Positions 34,146 through 41,115 of a DNA stretch of 64,000 nt are shown piece by piece; position 1 is the stretch's first letter; the number at the start of each line of letters is the position of its first letter. Source of the stretch: Streptomyces sp. NBC_00691 (lineage in GTDB: Bacteria > Actinomycetota > Actinomycetes > Streptomycetales > Streptomycetaceae); contig NZ_CP109007.1 of assembly GCF_036226665.1 (NCBI RefSeq), positions 7,378,001-7,442,000 on the forward strand, given 5' to 3'. A model generated the notes under the pieces. The model was given only the letters and a program-made list of their open reading frames with translations, made no database searches and had not been told where the DNA came from. The translations under genes were made by a program, and so were the position numbers.

Positions 34146-34323
34146 CTGGTCCCTCCAGGGCGGGAGTCGGGGCACGCGTTCCCCGGCCGGTGGACAGCAC
34201 GGAGAAGCCCTCGGCGCGGAGCCGGGGGCGAGTGGCATGGACGGACGGAAGGGCGGACGTGGGGCGGACGGAACGGGCGCACGGCGGCGCCGGGCGTGGG
34301 GGGTCGGGGCCACGCCGTTCAGA

Positions 34324-34353
34324 ACGATTGGTTTAGACCATACCTGTTGTCAA
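34324..34353 (-). promoter_or_regulatory. candidate promoter of the left arm
   Basis: Minus strand: -35 TTGACA (34348-34353), 18-base spacer, -10 AATCGT (34324-34329). The -35 is perfect and the -10 weak. The dre-like repeat 34327-34342 fills the spacer and -10, the classical position for repression. Confidence 0.45.
34327..34342. promoter_or_regulatory. dre-like operator 1
   Basis: ATTGGTTTAGACCATA matches 12 of 16 positions of the DasR-responsive element ACTGGTCTAGACCACT and keeps the core TGGTnTAGACCA. DasR is the GntR regulator that responds to amino-sugar phosphates in Streptomyces. Binding here is inferred, and another GntR/HutC protein could use it. Confidence 0.55.
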
Positions 34354-34396
34354 GTGACGTCTCAATATGCAGAGTTGCATGTGACAGCCTACCGGC

Positions 34397-34412
34397 TTTG
34401 GTCTAGACAACC
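34397..34412. promoter_or_regulatory. dre-like operator 2
   Basis: TTTGGTCTAGACAACC matches 12 of 16 positions of the same consensus, including the exact core TGGTCTAGAC. It starts 70 bases from operator 1 and overlaps the -35 of the rightward promoter. Two sites, one per promoter, make chance occurrence unlikely. Confidence 0.55.
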
Positions 34413-34433
34413 TCGGCGATGCTGACCTAGTGT
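34404..34433 (+). promoter_or_regulatory. candidate promoter of the right arm
   Basis: -35 TAGACA (34404-34409), 18-base spacer, -10 TAGTGT (34428-34433). It points toward the ligase-ACP-phosphopantetheinyl transferase genes. The -35 lies inside dre-like operator 2. Confidence 0.45.
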
Positions 34434-34566
34434 CCCCCTGCGCAGTCCGGTCCCGCAGGGATGTCGGCCGGCTTCACGCTGCTGCGCGTCGCGGTCGACG
34501 GCGACCACATCCAGGGGCGCGCCCACCCGTATCTCGGTTCGCCCACGCCCAGAGGGAGCGGTTTCC

Positions 34567-35427
34567 ATGAGCACACCCAGCGCCACGGCCCTGCCGGACG
34601 GCGGCCTGAAGAGCCCTGGTGCGGGCCTGATCACGCTGGACCCCGTCCGGACCGCGCTCCTGCGCGGACTCGACGAGCTGCTCACCGGACTCGCCGCACG
34701 GCTCTCGGCGCCGGAGGTCGTGGGTCCGCCGCTGCTGTCCGTGGAAGGCCTGGCCCGCCTCGACTTCTTCCGCAACTTCCCCCATCTCGGCGTCTCCGCC
34801 GGGCGCTTCGCCCCGGACGCGCTCGACGGACTCGCGGCCGGCGAGACGCCGGGTGAGCTGCCCCTGCGGCCGACCGGCTACCTTCTGCCGTCCGCGACCT
34901 GCTACGGACTGCTGCTCTCCCTGGAGGGCCGGGACGTCGGCGAGGAAGGCCTCCGTCTCTCCGCCGCGGGCCGCTGCTTCCGCAACGAGACCCACTACGA
35001 CGGCCTGCGCCGCCTGTGGGGCTTCCACATGCGTGAGGTCCTGTACCTCGGGACCAAGCAGGGTGCGGTCGAACACCTCGACCGCGGCGCGGAGTTCATC
35101 CTCGAGGCGGCCGCCCTCCTCGGACTGGAACTCACCAGGGCCGTGGCCGACGACCCCTTCTACGACAAGGGCGGCTCCCGGGCCAGGCTGATGGCGCTCG
35201 ACCCGGTCAAGCACGAGTTCTGCGCCCCCGACGGCACGGCCATCGCCTCCGTGAACCGGCACCGCAACTTCTTCGGCGAACGGCTGGACATCCGCGCGGG
35301 CTCGGAGGGGCCGGCGTACAGCGCCTGCGTCGCCTTCGGGATCGAGCGCTGGATCCACGCGATGATCCTCGCCCACGGCACCCCCGAGCAGGCCCTGGAC
35401 CGGCTCCGCGCCGCGCGCGCCGCCTGA
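34567..35427 (+). CDS. amino acid:[carrier protein] ligase (class II aaRS-like)
   Basis: A 286-residue homologue of the catalytic core of atypical seryl-tRNA synthetases that lacks any tRNA-binding domain. Enzymes of this group activate glycine or alanine with ATP and load it on a carrier protein phosphopantetheine. Motif 2 is RCFRNETHYDG (Arg138, Glu141). The proposed zinc ligands are Cys112 (SATCYG), Glu157 (HMREVLY) and Cys254 (SACVAFG). The 45-residue Cys-Glu gap equals that of the Bradyrhizobium enzyme as I recall it. Motif 3 is AFGIERW. An acyl carrier protein and its activating transferase are encoded next, exactly the partners such a ligase needs. The ATG has GGGAG 9 bases upstream. 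Confidence 0.9.
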   Translation: MSTPSATALPDGGLKSPGAGLITLDPVRTALLRGLDELLTGLAARLSAPEVVGPPLLSVEGLARLDFFRNFPHLGVSAGRFAPDALDGLAAGETPGELPLRPTGYLLPSATCYGLLLSLEGRDVGEEGLRLSAAGRCFRNETHYDGLRRLWGFHMREVLYLGTKQGAVEHLDRGAEFILEAAALLGLELTRAVADDPFYDKGGSRARLMALDPVKHEFCAPDGTAIASVNRHRNFFGERLDIRAGSEGPAYSACVAFGIERWIHAMILAHGTPEQALDRLRAARAA

Positions 35428-35574
35428 ACCGGGGCCGGAGGCGCGCGGGTCCGCGGGGCCCCGGCCCGCGGCGGGCCCGCCGTCCGCCCTGACGGCCGCC
35501 GTGCCCCACTTCCCGGACACCGCGTCCGTACCCCTTTCCGCACGACAGCAGTGAGCAAGGAGCGACCCCTCCCC

Positions 35575-35808
35575 ATGGAACGCATCGCCGAGTGGCTTCA
35601 CCAGAAGAACCCCGGCCTCGACGGCCCGATCGCCCACGACGAGGACCTCATCGAGGCGCGTCTCATCGACTCGATGGACTTCCTGGAGTTCATCGACCTC
35701 CTGGAGGAGCTCTCCGGGAGCACCATCGACCTCCAGGAGGTCACCATCGACGACTTCCGCACCCTCGGCCGTGTCCAGGAGCGCTTCCTGAGCGCCGCCA
35801 CCGGCTGA
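35575..35808 (+). CDS. acyl/aminoacyl carrier protein
   Basis: A 77-residue carrier protein (MERIAEWLHQKNPG), acidic and helical. The phosphopantetheine attachment serine is Ser33 in LIDSMDFLEF, a DSM variant of the usual DSL. It is followed by the helix II/III pattern LLEELSGSTIDLQEVTIDDF. The ATG is preceded by AAGGAG at a slightly long 12-base spacing. A GTG 8 codons earlier lacks a ribosome site. It lies about 150 bases after the aaRS-like ligase and 10 bases before the phosphopantetheinyl transferase. It is the likely acceptor of the amino acid and donor to the condensation domain. Confidence 0.9.
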   Translation: MERIAEWLHQKNPGLDGPIAHDEDLIEARLIDSMDFLEFIDLLEELSGSTIDLQEVTIDDFRTLGRVQERFLSAATG

Positions 35809-35818
35809 GCGACCCCCG

Positions 35819-36451
35819 ATGACGCACGGCCCGGAACCGGAGCGGGTCACGGCGCTGGCCGTCGTGGCGACGACCCCGGAGGTGCTGTCCCACCCCGATC
35901 TGGACGAGGGCCTGCTGGCCCCCTGGGAACGGCGTCGCCTCACGCGGATACGGCTGCCGGGCCGCCGGGACGACGTACTGGCGGCGCGCCTCCTCGCGCG
36001 GCTGTGCGTCGCCCGTGTCACCGGACTGCCGCCGGACACTCCGGCCCTCGCCCAGCTGTGCCCCGGCTGCGGCGGGCAGGACCACGGGCGCCCGTACCTC
36101 CGCGACCACCCCGGGGTGGGCGTCAGCCTCAGTCACGCCGACGGTCTGGTCGCGGCCGCCGTGGGCCGGGGCGCGATCGGCATCGACGTGGAGCCCTCGA
36201 CCCGCCGCCCCGGCCCCGCGCGCGTACTCCGCCGCCTCCTCCCCGAGGCCGACCTCGCGGAGGCCGCGGCCCAGGCCGACCCCGGCTCGGCGCTGCTCCG
36301 TCTCTGGGTCCGTGCGGAAGCCCGGCTGAAGGCCGGGCGGACCGGTGAGACCGGCCCGGACGAGCTCCGGCTGCGGGAGTGGACGGACCGCCCCCGGGCG
36401 GCCGTCGCCGCGGTGGCCTCCACGACGGGGATCACGATCGCCTCCGTGTGA
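35819..36451 (+). CDS. 4'-phosphopantetheinyl transferase, Sfp type
   Basis: A 210-residue Sfp/EntD-type transferase that moves phosphopantetheine from CoA to a carrier serine. Mg and CoA ligands are Asp123 and Glu125 in GIDVE, and the second motif is WVRAEARLKA (Trp163, Glu167, Lys171). The N-terminal SLSHADG block carries the CoA-binding His. A CPGCGG segment near residue 81 resembles the usual CxxCGxxHG region. Starting 10 bases after the carrier protein gene, it almost certainly activates that carrier. Confidence 0.92.
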   Translation: MTHGPEPERVTALAVVATTPEVLSHPDLDEGLLAPWERRRLTRIRLPGRRDDVLAARLLARLCVARVTGLPPDTPALAQLCPGCGGQDHGRPYLRDHPGVGVSLSHADGLVAAAVGRGAIGIDVEPSTRRPGPARVLRRLLPEADLAEAAAQADPGSALLRLWVRAEARLKAGRTGETGPDELRLREWTDRPRAAVAAVASTTGITIASV

Positions 36452-36571
36452 GGGCCGTTCCGGGGGTCCGTCGCCGTCGGGACGCCGACCGCACCGCCGA
36501 TCGGCGGAGTTCCCGGCGCCCGCCCTGTGATCCTGACGACAGGAGGTCGTCGCGAGTGGTAGGTCGGGGGG

Positions 36572-37747
36572 ATGCAGCCAGGCACCTCACCGACGGTCAC
36601 GATCAGCCCCTTCCTGCGGACGGCCGCCGCGTACGCGTGGCGGCTTCTCGTCGTCGGCGTGCTCGTCTACAGCCTGTTCGCGGTGCTCGGACGGTTCCAC
36701 GAGATCGGCGTGGCCCTCTTCCTCGGGCTCGTGATCACCGCCCTGCTCCGCCCCCTCGCCGATCTGGTCGCCCGGCGTCTGCCCCGGCCCCTCGCCGTGG
36801 CGATCACCCTGCTCGGCGGCATCGTGCTCGTCCTGGGGGTGCTCGCGCTGGTCGGCGAGGCGGTGGCGGGGGAGCGGACGACCCTCGTACGCGAGTTCCG
36901 CGTGGGGGTCGACAGGATCGAGGACTGGCTGGAGCGGCCGCCGTTCCGGCTGAATCCGGGGGCCTTGAGCGACCTCCAGGCCAAGATCGGGGACTTCCTC
37001 TCCAGTCATCGCTCGACCCTGGTCAGTACGGCGGTGAGCGGCGCCCATCAGGTGGTGGCCGTGCTGACGACGCTGGCCCTCGCCGTGTTCTCCTCGGTGT
37101 TCTTCATCCACTCCGGTGACCGTCAGTGGGCCTGGTTCCAGCAGCAGTTGCCCGGGTCGGTCCGTGAGCGGGTGTCGGTCGGCGGGCGCGCCGCCTGGCG
37201 GACCTTCACCGGCTACACCCATGGGATCGTGCTGGTGGCGGCGGTGAACGCGGTGCTCGTCGGGATCGCCCTGTGGCTCCTCGGCGTCCCTCTGGCGGTG
37301 CCGCTGGCGCTCCTGGAGTTCGTCGCCGCGTTCGTGCCGCTGATCGGCTCGCCCATCGCCCTGGCGGTCGCCGCTGTCGTGGCACTGGCCTCGCAGGGCC
37401 CCCTGGTGGCCGCGATCGTGGTCGGCCTCATCGTGGTGATCGGCCAGATCGAGGGTCACCTGCTGCATCCGCTCGTCATGAGCTGGGCCGTACGGCTCCA
37501 TCCGCTGGTGGTCGCGATCGCGGTCATCGCGGGCTCGATCGCGGCGGGCATCGTGGGCGCCGTGGTGGCCGTTCCGCTGGTCTCGGTCGTCTGGTCGGTG
37601 TACACGGCGCTACGGGACGCCCGCGCGGCGACGCCTGAGACCGGGGCGACGCCTGAGACCGGGGCGACGCCTGAGACCGGGGCGACGACGGAGGGCGGGT
37701 CGACACCGGAGGGCGGCGGGTCGACGACGGAGGGCGGCGCGACGTGA
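36572..37747 (+). CDS. AI-2E/PerM-family membrane permease
   Basis: A 391-residue integral membrane protein of the AI-2 exporter superfamily, with about 7-8 helices. A cluster of two or three N-terminal helices is followed by a soluble segment (about residues 105-165), then helices ending with VAVPLVSVVWSVYTALRD. The conserved HPLVMS and G..EG..L region (GQIEGHLLHPLVMS) is present. Members transport ions or signalling molecules, and the substrate is unknown here. The C-terminus has a Thr/Pro/Glu/Gly repeat tail encoded by an 18-bp DNA repeat. It stands alone after the carrier-protein cluster with a 120-base gap. Confidence 0.9.
   Translation: MQPGTSPTVTISPFLRTAAAYAWRLLVVGVLVYSLFAVLGRFHEIGVALFLGLVITALLRPLADLVARRLPRPLAVAITLLGGIVLVLGVLALVGEAVAGERTTLVREFRVGVDRIEDWLERPPFRLNPGALSDLQAKIGDFLSSHRSTLVSTAVSGAHQVVAVLTTLALAVFSSVFFIHSGDRQWAWFQQQLPGSVRERVSVGGRAAWRTFTGYTHGIVLVAAVNAVLVGIALWLLGVPLAVPLALLEFVAAFVPLIGSPIALAVAAVVALASQGPLVAAIVVGLIVVIGQIEGHLLHPLVMSWAVRLHPLVVAIAVIAGSIAAGIVGAVVAVPLVSVVWSVYTALRDARAATPETGATPETGATPETGATTEGGSTPEGGGSTTEGGAT
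37628..37681. repeat. three perfect 18-bp tandem repeats
   Basis: Unit GCGACGCCTGAGACCGGG, repeated exactly three times and followed by two degenerate units. It encodes ATPETG repeats in the cytoplasmic tail of the permease. In-frame copy-number change would not disrupt the gene. Confidence 0.9.
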
Positions 37748-37887
37748 CGGGCGGTCGGGGCCCGGTTCCGGATCGGTGTCCGCACGTGCGTGGCGGATAA
37801 TCGATCATGAGGCGGCGGGGGTGGTGCGCAGTCGCGCGCCACCCGGCACGGGGTCGGACCGCTGCCGCGTCGAGGTGTGGGGGCCGC

Positions 37888-38865
37888 ATGGGATCGCTGG
37901 TTGCGTCGGAGGCTGTCGGGACACGTGAGGACAGGTTCGCCTGGTTCTGCGAGACGGTGTCCACCGAGGTCATGCCCGTCATGCTCAGCCCCCGGCACAC
38001 GGGCGACTTCCGGGCCGGCGTCACGGACCTGGACCTCGGAGCGGTACGGCTCTCCGCGCTGTCCTGCTCACCGGTGGTCTCGCGACGGACCCCGGTCCAC
38101 GTCCGGCGCGGCGATCCCGAGCACCTGCAACTCGCCCTCGTGACCCAGGGGGCGGTCAGGATCTCCCAGCGGGGCAGTGACGCGGAGGTCGCGGGGGGAC
38201 TCGTCCTCACGGACACCTCACGGCCGAGCGAAGGGGAGTGCCTGGGCGGGCAGGTCGAGTCGGTGGTCCTGCAGATCCCCCGGCAGGCCCTGCCGCTGCG
38301 TCCGGACCGGGTGGACCGGCTCCTTGCACGGGATCTGGCCGCGGACGTGGGGTCCGGGGCCGTCGTCGCCGACTTCCTGCGGACGCTGCTCAGGCGCGGA
38401 CCGCTCTGCCGCCCCGAGGAGCTGCGCGGGATGGGAGAGGTCGCCCTCGACCTGGCCGCCGTGTTTCTCGCGCGGCAGCTCGGTGACGCCGGCCAGGCGC
38501 CCGCCGAGGCCCGCGAGCGGGAGGCCGTGCGGCGGATCCGGCGCTTCATCGGGAACAACCTCGGCGACCCCGGCCTCACGCCCCGGACCATCGCGGAGCG
38601 GCACCACATGTCCCTGCGAAGGCTCTACACCCTCTTCGGCGACGAGCCCCTGACCGTCTCGGCGCTCATCCGGCAGGGCCGGCTGGAACGCGCCCACGCC
38701 GACCTCGTGTGCGGGGCCATGAGGGATCAGTCGGTCCAGGCCATCGCGGCGCGCTGGGGCTTCTCCAGCGCCACCGGGTTCAGCCGGGCGTTCCGCGAGG
38801 CCTACGGGATCACGCCGACCGAGCACCGGGCCTCGGCGGCCCGGACGGCCCCGCGGCACGGATAG
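37888..38865 (+). CDS. AraC-family transcriptional regulator
   Basis: A 325-residue regulator with an N-terminal cupin-like sensing domain (AraC_binding_2 type) and two C-terminal helix-turn-helices: TPRTIAERHHMSLRRLYTLF and then VQAIAARWGFSSATGFSRAF, ending in the family motif YGITPTEHR. It resembles FeaR/NphR-type activators. The ATG at MGSLVASEAVG follows GAGG, and the open frame 27 codons upstream is Arg-rich and unlikely. It is divergent from nothing obvious, and the next gene downstream encodes a small secreted protein. Targets unknown. Confidence 0.9.
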   Translation: MGSLVASEAVGTREDRFAWFCETVSTEVMPVMLSPRHTGDFRAGVTDLDLGAVRLSALSCSPVVSRRTPVHVRRGDPEHLQLALVTQGAVRISQRGSDAEVAGGLVLTDTSRPSEGECLGGQVESVVLQIPRQALPLRPDRVDRLLARDLAADVGSGAVVADFLRTLLRRGPLCRPEELRGMGEVALDLAAVFLARQLGDAGQAPAEAREREAVRRIRRFIGNNLGDPGLTPRTIAERHHMSLRRLYTLFGDEPLTVSALIRQGRLERAHADLVCGAMRDQSVQAIAARWGFSSATGFSRAFREAYGITPTEHRASAARTAPRHG

Positions 38866-38960
38866 CACAGGAATCCCGCACGTCAGGAACACCATCGCCT
38901 GCCGCACGAGCCTAAGTTCACCGCTGGAGACACCACCAGAACGTGAACGGAGACACGGAC

Positions 38961-39320
38961 ATGAACGCACGTACCAGGGTTGCCACCGTCGCGGGGGCCG
39001 CCGCCCTGGCCTTCGCCGGAGTGATGGGCTCCGCGGGGCAGTCGTTCGCCGCGTCGAACGGACAGCAGATCCACTTCCACGACAGCAGCGGCCTCGTCTA
39101 CTCCATCCGCGTCCAGGGGTACAACCAGAACGGCGCCGCGGTGTCGGGCTGCTTCAACACCCCGGGCAAGGACACCTGGGTCGGGGGATGGTGGTGGAAG
39201 GGGGAGGTCAACGTGACCTTCTACAAGAGCGGTTCCTGCTCGTTCGCCACGTACTTCGGGGAGACGAACGCGTGGGTGCCGACCTCGCAGAGCGGCGACT
39301 GGACGACCGTCTCCTCCTGA
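38961..39320 (+). CDS. small secreted protein, possibly disulfide-bonded
   Basis: A 119-residue protein with a signal peptide (MNARTRVATVAGAAALAFAG, cleavage after GQSFA) and a mature domain of about 86 residues. The mature part is rich in aromatic residues, Gly and Ser (WVGGWWWKGEVNVTFY) and has two cysteines (SGCFN and GSCSF), which could form one disulfide. No catalytic motif is visible. The pattern is beta-rich, as in small extracellular inhibitors or binding proteins. GGAG stands 8 bases before the ATG. I do not recognise the family. Confidence 0.8.
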   Translation: MNARTRVATVAGAAALAFAGVMGSAGQSFAASNGQQIHFHDSSGLVYSIRVQGYNQNGAAVSGCFNTPGKDTWVGGWWWKGEVNVTFYKSGSCSFATYFGETNAWVPTSQSGDWTTVSS

Positions 39321-39412
39321 CCCGGGGCGATTCGGGCGTCCCGTGCCAGGGGCGTCGCACGCCGGTTGTGGTGCGGGGTCTTGCGCGGGACTTCCGGGCT
39401 CTCTACTCTCCG

Positions 39413-39447
39413 GGCCAATGGTTAGGAATATTTCCTAACCATTGGCC
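39413..39447. promoter_or_regulatory. perfect 35-bp palindromic operator upstream of the GH8 gene
   Basis: Perfect 16-bp arms (39413-39428 and 39432-39447) around TAT. The AT-rich core is TTAGGAATATTTCCTAA. It ends just before the ribosome site of the glycosidase gene. The core resembles the inverted repeats bound by ROK-family repressors upstream of Streptomyces secreted glycosidases (CsnR-like), which I recall but cannot verify. Confidence 0.75.
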
Positions 39448-39468
39448 ATGGAGGGAAAGGGAGTTGTC

Positions 39469-41115
39469 ATGCGTCGACGAAGCGTCTCGCTTCTCGGGCT
39501 CGCGGGCCTGCTGGCGTTGCCCCTGACGGTGCTGCCGCAGGCACAGGCAGCCGACAGTCCGGTGTCCACCGGAAAGGCGGTGACGGCCTCGTCCGTCGAG
39601 ACCTCGGCCTTCGGGGCCGGTCTCGCGGTGGACGGCAGCGCGGCCACCCGCTGGGCGAGCCTCGAAGGCGTCGATCCGCAGTGGATCCGCATCGACCTCG
39701 GAGCCAACCACACGATCTCCCGCGTGAAGCTCAACTGGGAGGACGCGTACGGGAAGACGTACAAGATCCAGACCTCGGCCGACGGCTCGACCTGGTCCGA
39801 CGTCTACTCCACCACCGCCGGTGACGGCGCGACCGACGACCTGACGGTCTCCGGCAGCGGCCGCTACGTCCGCATGTACGGGACCGGCCGCGGCACCGCG
39901 TACGGCTACTCCCTCTGGGAGTTCGAGGTGTACGGCGCGCCCACCGGCACGGGCGGCGGCGGCGGCACGGCCGTGCCCTTCGGCAGCCACCTCAGGCCGT
40001 ACGCCGCCGGCATGCTCAAGCCCTCCGGCTCCCAGGCCACCCTCGACCAGAAGGTCGTCGACTACTACAACAGGTGGAAGTCCGCCTTCGTCCGGCAGAA
40101 CTGCGGCAACGGCTGGTACCAGATCATCTCGCCCGACGCCGACCACCCGTACGTCGCCGAGGCGCAGGGCTACGGCATGGTCGTCGCCGCGACCATGGCC
40201 GGCGCCGACCCCGACGCGAAGAAGATCTTCGACGGCCTCGTCAAGTGGAAGATCGACCACCCGTCAGCCGTCAACCCGAACCTGCTCGCCGCCGAACAGG
40301 ACGTCAACTGCCGCAGCGTCAACGGCGGGGACGGCGCCACCGACGGCGACATGGACGTGGCCTACGGCCTGCTCCTCGCCGACAAGCAGTGGGGCAGCGC
40401 CGGCACCTACAACTACAAGGACCTCGCGCTCAAGCACATCGCCGCGATCAAGAAGGACGAGGTCAACCCGACGACCAAGCTCCTGAAGCTCGGCGACTGG
40501 AGCAGCTCCGGCGACCAGTACTACTACATATCCCGCACCTCCGACTGGATGGTCGACCACTTCCGCGCCTTCCGCACGGCCTCCGGCGACACGACCTGGG
40601 ACGCCGTGCGCACCGCGCACCAGACCCAGATCTCCCGACTCCAGTCGACCTACGCCTCCGGCACCGGACTCCTCCCGGACTTCGTCGTCGACACCAACAC
40701 CACGCCCAAGCCCGCCCCGGGCGAGGTCCTGGAGGACCCGAACGACGGCGCCTACTGGTGGAACGCCTGCCGCACCCCGTGGCGCATCGCGGACGACGCG
40801 GTGACCAGCGGCGACGCCACCTCGCTCGCGGCCGCGCGGAAGGTCAACAGCTGGATCAAGACGAAGACCGGCGGCGACCCGAACAAGATCGCCATCGGCT
40901 ACAAGCTCAACGGCACCCAGATCTCGTCGGGCAGCGAGGCCGCCTTCTTCGCCCCGTTCGCGGTGGCGGCGATGACCGACTCCGGCAGCCAGGCCTGGCT
41001 GGACGCCCTGTGGAACAAGATGCTGGCCACCCCGATCGACACCAGCAGCTACTTCTCCGCGAGCATCCAGCTCCAGGTCATGATCACGGCCTCAGGCAAC
41101 CACTGGGTCCCGTAG
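39469..41115 (+). CDS. secreted F5/8-type CBM plus GH8 glycosidase
   Basis: A 548-residue extracellular enzyme: signal peptide to about residue 27 (LPQAQA), a discoidin/CBM32-like domain (about 30-155, TRWASLEGVDPQWIRIDLG), a Gly-rich linker, then a glycoside hydrolase family 8 catalytic domain. The general acid region is AEAQGYGM, and the GH8 signature is ATDGDMDVAYGLLLA. GH8 enzymes cut beta-1,4 links in cellulose, chitosan, lichenan or xylan with inversion. The operator and CBM32 suggest chitosan or a related glycan, but this is not proved. The ATG of MRRRSVSLLG has GGGAG ahead. Its last 24 bases overlap the convergent monooxygenase gene. Confidence 0.92.
   Translation: MRRRSVSLLGLAGLLALPLTVLPQAQAADSPVSTGKAVTASSVETSAFGAGLAVDGSAATRWASLEGVDPQWIRIDLGANHTISRVKLNWEDAYGKTYKIQTSADGSTWSDVYSTTAGDGATDDLTVSGSGRYVRMYGTGRGTAYGYSLWEFEVYGAPTGTGGGGGTAVPFGSHLRPYAAGMLKPSGSQATLDQKVVDYYNRWKSAFVRQNCGNGWYQIISPDADHPYVAEAQGYGMVVAATMAGADPDAKKIFDGLVKWKIDHPSAVNPNLLAAEQDVNCRSVNGGDGATDGDMDVAYGLLLADKQWGSAGTYNYKDLALKHIAAIKKDEVNPTTKLLKLGDWSSSGDQYYYISRTSDWMVDHFRAFRTASGDTTWDAVRTAHQTQISRLQSTYASGTGLLPDFVVDTNTTPKPAPGEVLEDPNDGAYWWNACRTPWRIADDAVTSGDATSLAAARKVNSWIKTKTGGDPNKIAIGYKLNGTQISSGSEAAFFAPFAVAAMTDSGSQAWLDALWNKMLATPIDTSSYFSASIQLQVMITASGNHWVP

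Larger units (their letters stand above)
34146..34566. other. 421-base divergent promoter region of the carrier-protein cluster
   Basis: No gene is seen. It carries two divergent candidate promoters and two dre-like inverted repeats (listed separately) within an AT-rich island at 34320-34420 that stands out against the GC-rich flanks. The leaders are long: about 170 bases to the dioxygenase gene and about 125 to the ligase gene. Confidence 0.7.

Noticed and set aside
34567..35427. Second seryl-tRNA synthetase gene
   Set aside because: The protein lacks the N-terminal coiled-coil tRNA-binding arm, is only 286 residues, and sits next to a carrier protein and its transferase, so a carrier-protein ligase fits better.
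35551..35574. GTG start eight codons upstream for the carrier protein
   Set aside because: No ribosome site precedes it, while AAGGAG lies between it and the ATG used here. The spacing to the ATG is slightly long, so the choice is not certain.
37628..37681. Tandem 18-bp repeats as a possible CRISPR array
   Set aside because: There are no spacers, the units are contiguous and in frame with the permease gene, and no cas gene is present.
39413..39447. Palindrome as a transcription terminator of the small secreted protein gene
   Set aside because: It is AT-rich in the core, ends at the ribosome site of the next gene and has operator-like symmetry. A promoter-operator role is more likely, although some termination is possible.
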